NCBI GenBank assembly: GCA_037969235.1
Contig: JBBKXA010000075.1
Span: 1-19,464 of the forward strand
Direction: 5' to 3'
DNA from: TMED27 sp037969235
Lineage (GTDB): Bacteria > Pseudomonadota > Alphaproteobacteria > Micavibrionales > Micavibrionaceae
DNA: 19,464 nucleotides
This document shows, one piece after another, positions 1 to 5,109 of this stretch. A program made the translations under genes and the position numbers. Within the stretch, counting starts at the first letter, position 1, and every line of letters begins with the position of its first letter. The notes under the pieces were generated by a model. It had not been told where the DNA came from. It saw only the letters and a list, made by a program, of their open reading frames with translations, and ran no database searches.

Positions 1-290
1 CCATTATCTTCCTTTAATTTTTTATTTATAGACTTAAAAGCGTTTTGGGCATCGGCAGGACCTTCGTTATTGTGGACAAGACGAAGCCTTTCCCGAACCT
101 TTGGTTCGGCCTCATGCTCAATTCCCGCCTTTAAAATCGTGCTCCCCGTCATCATTTCTTTAAAGTGAACATTATTTGTTTCACCAAGAAGTGCGGCAAG
201 ATCAGCCATGTACTCCGCCAAACGAGCCATAGGGATCGTTTCTGGAGTGTAAGCATTGATTTTAAAGATAAATTCTTTATCTTCGCTCAT
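1..290 (-). CDS. Conserved hypothetical protein, partial (runs off left edge)
   Basis: An open frame starts at an ATG at 288-290, preceded by a strong GGAGG Shine-Dalgarno eight bases upstream, and stays open for 96 codons to the window edge. The visible protein begins MSEDKEFIFKINAYTPETIP and is soluble, charged and without membrane segments; a middle part around residues 20-38 (ARLAEYMADLAALLGE) looks helical, and residues 64-96 are rich in Arg, Lys and Asn. I remember similar proteins next to IS1595-type transposases but cannot give a function. It follows the transposase gene by 29 bases on the same strand, so co-transcription is likely; it may be an IS passenger gene or a host gene next to the insertion. 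The C terminus is not in the window. Confidence 0.7.
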   Translation of the reverse strand, partial: MSEDKEFIFKINAYTPETIPMARLAEYMADLAALLGETNNVHFKEMMTGSTILKAGIEHEAEPKVRERLRLVHNNEGPADAQNAFKSINKKLKEDN

Positions 291-319
291 AACGGAGCCT
301 CCTTTCCTGTAACGAGATT

Positions 320-1243
320 CTACACCATTGACGAGTCCCGGTACATTACTCTTTTACCAACAATACCAGACAAAGCGTTAACAACTCGTTCACTGTCGTC
401 AATTTCACGATTGTTATACCGAAAATCAAACTCACTCAAATAGCGCTGTAAGTGCTTCTCACTGCAATGCTGGTAAACGCCACGCATACCGCGTTTGAAT
501 ACACTGAAATAGTTTTCACACTTATTTGTATGAACGCCATCACGGTAATATTCACCAGCACTATGCTTGACTGTTTAGTGACTTGCAAATTCCTTGCCAA
601 TTTTTGTGTATAATCGGCTTTCATCAGTGTGTAATTCGCTGTCCATTTTTACGTTATCAGTAAGTATTTCGCGCACGATTGCGGCGTCAGCCCTATCAAC
701 ATGAAATGTGCGAGCCTTACCGCCAGAAACAAGCGTTATAACAGCTAATTTAGCCGCCGCCTTGCCAGATTTAATAAATGGCTTGCCGTCTGTGCGCTCT
801 GTAGGTGGATTTTTCTTTTTGCCTATGTAGGTTTCATCTGCTTGCACAATCTCACCTTCGCCGCCTATTGGAGGAAATGTGCCGTCCTCCATTGCAACAC
901 GGATACGGTGGCACATAAACCACGCGGTTTTGTATGTCACTTCTAATGTTCTGTGAAGCTGGTGCGCACTTATCCCCTTTTTACTGGAACACATAAGGTA
1001 AACTGCTTGCATCCATTTGTGCAATGCAATATGACTGCTTTCAAATACAGTCCCTACCTTAACAGTAAACTGTTTTTTGCAATCACGGCACTTTTTCAAA
1101 CCCACGCGAGTTTTAGCCAGGTCATACGGTTTGGCGCAACTGCCACATTTTGGGCATACAGGGCCATCGGGCCAAATAATGCTCTCCAAATATTTGAAGG
1201 CATATTTTTCGCTAGTAAAATATCTCTTATTTAGAACGCTCAT
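320..1243 (-). pseudogene. IS1595 (ISXO2-like) transposase, in-frame stop
   Basis: The start is the ATG at 1241-1243 behind AAGGAG, giving MSVLNKRYFTSEKYAF. A zinc ribbon follows at about residues 28-60 (CPKC then CRDC), then the DDE-type catalytic core: ADETYIGKK (first Asp) and HTDESRLY (second Asp). Codon 223 is TAA (575-577). The same frame then continues without another stop for 84 codons to TAG at 320-322, and encodes the expected C-terminal part: SAGEYYRDGVHTN, CENYFSVFKRG and HCSEKHLQRYLSEFDFRYNN. The full length of about 307 codons fits the family. The premature stop removes the third catalytic element (the HTN...E...KRG region), so the 222-residue product should be inactive unless the stop is read through. 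The ORF extends upstream to 1318, but the Shine-Dalgarno supports 1243. Confidence 0.88.
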
Positions 1244-1263
1244 TGTTAACTCCTTATAATATA

Positions 1264-1291
1264 AGTATATAACAATGATTTTGGTTTGCAA
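1264..1291 (-). promoter_or_regulatory. Predicted transposase promoter
   Basis: On the minus strand TTGCAA (1286-1291) and TATACT (1264-1269) are separated by 16 bases and lie about 20 bases upstream of the transposase start codon. The -10 box is a close sigma-70 match. Each box overlaps one copy of the AAGTATATAA direct repeat, so transposase or a host factor binding the repeats could affect expression. This is prediction from sequence only. Confidence 0.45.
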
Positions 1292-1308
1292 AGTATATAA
1301 TTGTGAAT

Positions 1309-1857
1309 TTATACACAATCTGGCAAGGGTTTTTTAGGGGGGTGGGTTTGAAAAATTTCTTCTTTTTGATCTTCGGTAAGGTGCCAAAATGCTTTGGCTT
1401 CTTTGAGGATTTTTAAAAAATCATTGCGCTCGTCTTCGCTTAGAAAATGCCCAACATTTGCTGATCTGTTATGTGAGGATGCAATGATATGGGCGTAGGC
1501 ATTTTGATTGAATTGTAGGCCAAGCGCCGAAAGGCGGGTAATGCGGTCGTTATAGAGGCGTTTAATCACAAAGTCATTGCCTTCGAATTTTATATTTTCT
1601 ACTTTGGAGAGGGCTGTTTTTGCTGTGACGTTTACGGCTGTCGCGACGATTGCGCACACGACGCAGAGATATAAGGATGCTGGCCATGCGCCACCGAATG
1701 CGAAACCTGTCCCAAAGAGAGCGGCAAAAGCGCCTAATGCTGTGTTGTGGTATTTTCTGCTGTTTGGTGTAGAGCTTACATTTTGGTATGCATTTAGCCC
1801 CTCAGGGGTGTTTAATTGGACAGCGTCCCAGCTAAATTTTGCGCTAGATGCATTCAT
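1309..1857 (-). CDS. Small membrane protein, possibly DUF2244-like
   Basis: This 182-residue protein has a soluble N-terminal segment of about 38 residues, two close hydrophobic segments (about 39-56 and 58-76) joined by GGAWPA, and a soluble C-terminal half. The GAWP turn between two helices and the later VGHFLSEDERNDFLKIL segment remind me of DUF2244 inner-membrane proteins of alphaproteobacteria, but the match is loose and the function of that family is not known. Its ATG overlaps the stop of the Dabb gene as ATGA, implying translational coupling in the cysteine desulfurase-ferredoxin operon. Its stop (1309-1311) lies right at the edge of the insertion sequence; the last residues (KKPLPDCV) could be an altered tail created by the insertion. 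Confidence 0.7.
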   Translation of the reverse strand: MNASSAKFSWDAVQLNTPEGLNAYQNVSSTPNSRKYHNTALGAFAALFGTGFAFGGAWPASLYLCVVCAIVATAVNVTAKTALSKVENIKFEGNDFVIKRLYNDRITRLSALGLQFNQNAYAHIIASSHNRSANVGHFLSEDERNDFLKILKEAKAFWHLTEDQKEEIFQTHPPKKPLPDCV

Positions 1858-2141
1858 TCGGCCTCTATGTCTGCGGCGATGCGTAGGTCGCGTAGGGGGC
1901 GGACGAGGCGGATGGCTTCGGTGTAGATGGGATCATCTTTGTAGCTTTGGAGTGCGGCTTCGTTTGGGAATTCGCCGTAGACGACGAAATCAATGTCGTT
2001 GTCGATCTGATCGGCTTTGAGGTTACGGCTGACGCGTAAGGTCCAATCGCCTTTGATGGCTTCGAGGGTTTTTAGGCCGTTATAGATTGCATCTTTGTCG
2101 GCGGGATTTTTAGCGTTGAACATTACGATATGACGGATCAT
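1854..2141 (-). CDS. Dabb-domain (stress-responsive A/B barrel) protein
   Basis: The 95-residue product begins MIRHIVMFNA and contains the pattern of Dabb proteins: an N-terminal beta strand with the conserved H-x-V-x-F core (HIVMF), a helix, then DFVVYGEFPNEAALQSYKDD followed by PIY and a second helix. Dabb proteins form small dimeric alpha-beta barrels; many have no known reaction, and some related folds act as polyketide cyclases or oxygenases. The start at 2141 lies one base after the ferredoxin stop, with GGAG a few bases upstream inside the ferredoxin gene; a longer frame reaching 2435 is rejected because it overlaps the ferredoxin. The gene ends in an ATGA overlap with the next gene, so it is part of the same operon. 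Confidence 0.85.
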   Translation of the reverse strand: MIRHIVMFNAKNPADKDAIYNGLKTLEAIKGDWTLRVSRNLKADQIDNDIDFVVYGEFPNEAALQSYKDDPIYTEAIRLVRPLRDLRIAADIEAE

Positions 2142-2142
2142 G

Positions 2143-2481
2143 TTACCACTCCGCTTTTGTGCCGGGCAGGGCAACGATGAGGCCATCGAGCGCGTCGGTG
2201 ATTTCGACCTGACAGCCGAGACGCGAAGTATCACGAATATCAAAGGCCATGTCGAGCATGTCTTCTTCTTCGCCGGATTGTTCGTTATTTTGCGCCATGA
2301 CGCGATCGACCCAATCGGGGTGGATGTAGACATGACAGGTTGCGCAGGCCATAGAGCCGCCACATGCGCCTTCGATTCCTGTGACATTGTGTTCAACGGC
2401 GATTTGCATGATCGACCAATTTTGCGGGGCGTCAATTTCTTGGGCGCTGCCGTCTTTGTGGAGGAATGTAATTTTAGGCAT
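2143..2481 (-). CDS. Adrenodoxin-type 2Fe-2S ferredoxin
   Basis: The 112-residue product carries the plant/adrenodoxin 2Fe-2S ligand set: Cys40, Cys46 and Cys49 in ACGGSMACATC, and Cys90 in RLGCQV. The acidic loop EEEDMLDMAF and the DTSRLGCQV segment are typical of the adrenodoxin/FdVI/IscFdx group, which passes single electrons to P450s or to Fe-S cluster assembly. The gene lies 17 bases after the cysteine desulfurase, consistent with a role in Fe-S assembly, though this is inference. The start at 2481 gives MPKITFLHKDG; a longer frame to 2532 overlaps the previous gene. No good Shine-Dalgarno precedes 2481, so translation may depend on coupling to the upstream gene. Confidence 0.93.
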   Translation of the reverse strand: MPKITFLHKDGSAQEIDAPQNWSIMQIAVEHNVTGIEGACGGSMACATCHVYIHPDWVDRVMAQNNEQSGEEEDMLDMAFDIRDTSRLGCQVEITDALDGLIVALPGTKAEW

Positions 2482-2488
2482 AGGATTT

Positions 2489-2510
2489 AGGCTTTCATTC
2501 AGGCTTTCAT
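2489..2510. repeat. Short tandem duplication at gene junction
   Basis: AGGCTTTCAT occurs at 2489-2498 and again at 2501-2510, a 12-bp period. It covers the last codons and stop of the cysteine desulfurase and the gap before the ferredoxin, so the desulfurase C-terminal Met-Lys-Ala plus a stop codon is written twice in succession. Confidence 0.7.
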
Positions 2511-3596
2511 GCGGTTGGTGATTTTTTGCCATTTTTCGATGAAATACGCAATGTCTTTTTCGGTGGTTGCCCAGCCCGTTGAGATGCGGATGGCGCTGGA
2601 GGCTTGGGTGTCGCTGTAGCCCATGGCTTTGAGGACGTGACTGGGTTCAATTTTGCCGCTGGAGCATGCTGCGCCGTTGGAGACGGCTATGCCTTCGAGG
2701 TCTAGCGCCATGAGTAGAGTTTGGGCGGACAGGTCGGGGTTGAGGAAAAGGGTGGTGTTGGCGAGTTTGTGGGTGTCTTCGCCGATGACGGTTGTGTTTT
2801 TTGCAGTGGTGAGTGCGGCCTTTAGGGGAGCGTGGAGTTGTTGGTGTGTGGCGGCGAAGTGGGGCAGGGTAGATTTTGCGCGTTCGGCGGCGAGGCCGAA
2901 GCCCGCGATTGCGGCAATGTTTTCAGTGCCTGCGCGGGCGGATTTTTCCTGACCGCCGCCGTGGAGCAGCGTGGGTGTTACGCCGCATATGCCCAGTGCG
3001 AGCGCGCCGACGCCTTGGGGGCCGCCGATTTTGTGGGCGGAGAGGGTGAGGAAATCTATGCCGAGGTCGATCATGTCAATTTCGATGCGGCCAGCAGCTT
3101 GGACGGCGTCGCAATGAAAGAGCGCGCCGTGTGAATGGGCGAGGGTGGCGGCTTCGCGGATAGGTTGGATTATGCCTGTTTCATTATTGGCGAGCATCAC
3201 GGAGACGAGCGCGGTTTTTTCGGATTTAAGCAGTGTTTCAAGCGCGGATAAATCGAGGGTGCCGTTGTTGTGGACGAGGATTATTGTGCATGGGGCGGCT
3301 TGGAGTACGGCGGGGTGTTCGATAGCGGAGGCGAGGATGCGTTCGTTTGCGAAATATTTTAGGACGGTATTGTTGCCTTCGGTTGCGCCGGAATTAAAGA
3401 TGATTTGGGCGGCGGGCGCGTTGATGAGAGCGGCGATTTGGTCGCGGGCGCGTTCAACGATACTGCGGGCTTGTCGGCCGAAGCTGTGGACTGAGGAGGC
3501 GTTGAGCGGTCTGCCTTGTGCCGTATTCATAAGGGCTATGATTTCGGCGGGCATCGGGGTTGTGGCGTTATAGTCGAGGAATATGTTTTCGCTCAT
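2499..3596 (-). CDS. Cysteine desulfurase (NifS/IscS-type)
   Basis: This is a class-V aminotransferase-fold, PLP-dependent enzyme that takes sulfur from L-cysteine for Fe-S clusters or other thio-cofactors, leaving alanine. The 365-residue protein shows FLDYNATTPMP at the N terminus, FNSGATEGNN, His94 in AIEHPAV, Asp163 and Gln166 in DAVQ, the PLP lysine Lys189 in LSAHKIGGPQG, the arginine loop RAGTEN, and the sulfur-accepting Cys311 in SNGAACSSGKIEPSHVL. All key residues are present. The start at 3596 is chosen because MSENIFLDYN matches the family N terminus; the frame is open to 3758 but that stretch does not look like protein. No clear Shine-Dalgarno is visible. It heads the four-gene minus-strand operon and diverges from the alpha/beta hydrolase. 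Confidence 0.94.
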   Translation of the reverse strand: MSENIFLDYNATTPMPAEIIALMNTAQGRPLNASSVHSFGRQARSIVERARDQIAALINAPAAQIIFNSGATEGNNTVLKYFANERILASAIEHPAVLQAAPCTIILVHNNGTLDLSALETLLKSEKTALVSVMLANNETGIIQPIREAATLAHSHGALFHCDAVQAAGRIEIDMIDLGIDFLTLSAHKIGGPQGVGALALGICGVTPTLLHGGGQEKSARAGTENIAAIAGFGLAAERAKSTLPHFAATHQQLHAPLKAALTTAKNTTVIGEDTHKLANTTLFLNPDLSAQTLLMALDLEGIAVSNGAACSSGKIEPSHVLKAMGYSDTQASSAIRISTGWATTEKDIAYFIEKWQKITNRMKA

Positions 3597-3688
3597 GTGC
3601 ACTGGTGTAAAAGTTATTTGAGGGATTTGCAAATTTTTTCGTGAAAACGCGGAAATTTTCGTACAGTGATTCGTGGAAATTATTAAAA

Positions 3689-3697
3689 TTATCCACA
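3689..3697 (+). other. DnaA-box-like 9-mer
   Basis: TTATCCACA equals the strict E. coli R1-type DnaA box. It is the only exact copy I noticed in the window and it lies in a divergent intergenic region. A single box can occur by chance; binding is not shown. Confidence 0.35.
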
Positions 3698-3795
3698 TTT
3701 TAAAACAATGGGTTATACGATTTTTCTGGACATATGAGGTTATTTTTCCTATAACCACTTAACTTTGGTGCGAAAGCATCATTATTGTAAAAACA

Positions 3796-3813
3796 TCCTA
3801 ACTTAAGTCAGGA
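3796..3813. promoter_or_regulatory. Near-palindrome overlapping hydrolase RBS
   Basis: TCCTAACTTAAGTCAGGA is an inverted repeat with one mismatched pair (A/C at the fifth positions). Its right arm supplies the AGGA Shine-Dalgarno of the hydrolase, seven bases before the ATG. It could be a repressor operator, or in RNA a hairpin hiding the ribosome binding site. Confidence 0.45.
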
Positions 3814-3820
3814 CATATAA

Positions 3821-4504
3821 ATGCCAGAAGTCATTTTCAACGGCCCATGTGGTCGTCTCGAAGGTCGTTACTCTCATTCAAAAGTCAAAAATGCGCCTTT
3901 GGCGTTGATACTGCATCCGAACCCAGAACATGGTGGGACGATGAATAACAAAATTACTTATAATATGTTTCAAGCCTTTGCGGCGCGTGGATTTTCGTGT
4001 TTGCGCTTTAATTTTCGCGGTGTAGGGCGTAGCCAAGGCGCGTTTGATCGCGGTGAGGGTGAGCTTTCGGATGCGGCGGCTGCGCTTGATTGGATGCAAG
4101 ATATTAATCCGAATGCGCCATTTGTATGGACTGCAGGTTTTTCTTTTGGTTCGTGGATTGCAATGCAGCTTTTGATGCGTCGCCCAGAAATTCAAGGGTT
4201 CATCACAGTTGCGCCGCCAGCAAACACTGAAGATTTTGCGTTTCTTGCGCCGTGCCCGACATCAGGTTTGGTATTGCATGGATCTCGCGATGATGTGGTT
4301 GAAGAGCAGCAGGTTGCTGATTTGGTTGAGCGTTTGCACTTGCAAAAAGGGATCGATATTGATTACCGCGTGATTGAAGGGGCTAATCACTTTTTCCATG
4401 GCTATAATGACACGATCATTGAGCATATGCATGATCATTTGAATAAGGCTGGTGCGGGACGTCAGGTGTTTTTGGATGATATGAAAGAAGCGCTGGCAAG
4501 TTAG
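3821..4504 (+). CDS. Alpha/beta hydrolase (COG2945-like)
   Basis: The 227-residue soluble protein has the short alpha/beta hydrolase fold: HPNPEHGGT near residues 32-40 (oxyanion region), RFNFRGVGRSQG at 62-73, the nucleophile elbow GFSFG with Ser108, the acid Asp157 in HGSRDD, and the catalytic His190 in EGANHFFHG. The triad is complete. No signal peptide is seen, so it should act in the cytoplasm on an ester or similar bond; the substrate is unknown. The length and motifs fit the COG2945 group of small predicted hydrolases. In several alphaproteobacteria such a gene sits beside Fe-S assembly genes, in agreement with the divergent cysteine desulfurase here. The ATG at 3821 has AGGA seven bases upstream. 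It ends at a shared terminator with the convergent bcp gene. Confidence 0.9.
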   Translation: MPEVIFNGPCGRLEGRYSHSKVKNAPLALILHPNPEHGGTMNNKITYNMFQAFAARGFSCLRFNFRGVGRSQGAFDRGEGELSDAAAALDWMQDINPNAPFVWTAGFSFGSWIAMQLLMRRPEIQGFITVAPPANTEDFAFLAPCPTSGLVLHGSRDDVVEEQQVADLVERLHLQKGIDIDYRVIEGANHFFHGYNDTIIEHMHDHLNKAGAGRQVFLDDMKEALAS

Positions 4505-4534
4505 TATTTCGCCGTGAATATTTAAGTGTTTGTT

Positions 4535-4565
4535 AAAAAAAAGCAGGGGTTTGCCTGCTTTTTTT
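4535..4565. terminator. Bidirectional intrinsic terminator
   Basis: AGCAGG (4542-4547) pairs with CCTGCT (4554-4559) around a six-base loop, flanked by A8 on the left and T7 on the right, so the structure ends with a U tract in both directions. It lies between the convergent hydrolase and bcp genes and can serve both. Confidence 0.9.
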
Positions 4566-4575
4566 ATGGTGTTGT

Positions 4576-5040
4576 TTAAGCGATCAGTTTGGATTTTACA
4601 TCTTCGATGTGGTTTTTGACTTTGACGTTGGGCCAGATGTGGGCGATTTTTCCGTCTTCGTCGATTAAGAATGTGGTGCGGGTGATGCCCATAAATTTTT
4701 TACCGTACATGGATTTTTCACCCCAAACACCATAAAGCTCGCAAGTATCGCCGTTGTCATCGGAGGCGAGGGGAAAGTTCAAGTCGTATTTCGCTACGAA
4801 TTTATCATGTTTTTTTACACTGCATTTTGAAATGCCAATGACAGCGGCGTCCAAAGATTTGAAGGCTTTGAGGTTTTCGTTAAAGCCGCAGGCTTGTGTT
4901 GTGCAGCCTGGGGTGTCGTCTTTGGGGTAGAAATAGAGGATGAGCTTTTGGCCTTTGAAATCGGAGAGTTTTATTTGGGTACCGCCGTCGCGGGGGAGGT
5001 CGAAATCGGGGGCGGGATCGCCGATTTTTAAATCTGTCAT
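4576..5040 (-). CDS. bcp: Thioredoxin-dependent thiol peroxidase (Bcp/PrxQ)
   Basis: Peroxiredoxin that reduces hydrogen peroxide and organic hydroperoxides using thioredoxin. The 154-residue product starts MTDLKIGDPAPDFDLP and has FYPKDDTPGCTTQACGF, with peroxidatic Cys46 and resolving Cys51 five residues on, the atypical two-cysteine pattern of Bcp. The end GITRTTFLIDEDGKI is also typical. Cys73 in GISKCSVKKHDKF stands where most relatives have Asp or another non-cysteine residue in a GVSxDS motif, giving an additional thiol. The start at 5040 has AAAGGA about eight to ten bases upstream. It diverges from the AsmA-like gene over a 69-bp gap. Confidence 0.95.
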   Translation of the reverse strand: MTDLKIGDPAPDFDLPRDGGTQIKLSDFKGQKLILYFYPKDDTPGCTTQACGFNENLKAFKSLDAAVIGISKCSVKKHDKFVAKYDLNFPLASDDNGDTCELYGVWGEKSMYGKKFMGITRTTFLIDEDGKIAHIWPNVKVKNHIEDVKSKLIA

Positions 5041-5067
5041 GGTTTCAATCCTTTATTTGTAGCGGGT

Positions 5068-5096
5068 TTGTGGTAGATTAATCATGTCATTTAAAT
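5068..5096 (+). promoter_or_regulatory. Weak candidate promoter for AsmA-like gene
   Basis: TTGTGG (5068-5073) and TTAAAT (5091-5096) are 17 bases apart and end 13 bases before the ATG. Both boxes are imperfect sigma-70 matches, so this is a tentative call. Confidence 0.25.
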
Positions 5097-5109
5097 AGAG
5101 CACAGACAG

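Larger units (their letters stand above)
1..1318 (-). mobile_element. Partial IS1595-family insertion sequence
   Basis: The block holds an ISXO2-like transposase gene (interrupted) and, 29 bases downstream on the same strand, a second ORF that runs off the window. Some groups of the IS1595 family are known to carry passenger genes, so the second ORF may belong to the element. The outer boundary near 1250-1318 is inferred only: it is AT-rich and contains a 10-bp direct repeat (AAGTATATAA at 1263-1272 and 1291-1300) and a TTGTG/CACAA inverted repeat (1301-1305 and 1314-1318). The other end lies outside the window, so terminal inverted repeats and target duplication cannot be checked. Confidence 0.6.
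3597..3820. promoter_or_regulatory. Divergent control region: desulfurase operon and hydrolase
   Basis: This 224-bp AT-rich gap separates two divergent transcription units. It contains an exact DnaA-box 9-mer TTATCCACA (3689-3697), GGTTAT at 3711-3716 and 3738-3743 with the inverted copy ATAACC at 3751-3756, and an 18-bp near-palindrome over the hydrolase ribosome binding site. I could not place a convincing sigma-70 promoter for either gene. No ORF with a ribosome binding site is seen. Confidence 0.5.

Noticed and set aside
165..443. 92-codon plus-strand ORF
   Set aside because: It lies antisense to the end of the transposase and the following ORF, has no ribosome binding site and no protein-like pattern.
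436..624. 62-codon minus-strand ORF in the transposase region
   Set aside because: It overlaps the transposase in another frame; the transposase frame itself carries the family motifs on both sides of the stop.
1854..2435. 193-codon frame as a single larger protein
   Set aside because: The part upstream of 2141 is the ferredoxin gene in another frame; only the last 95 residues match Dabb.
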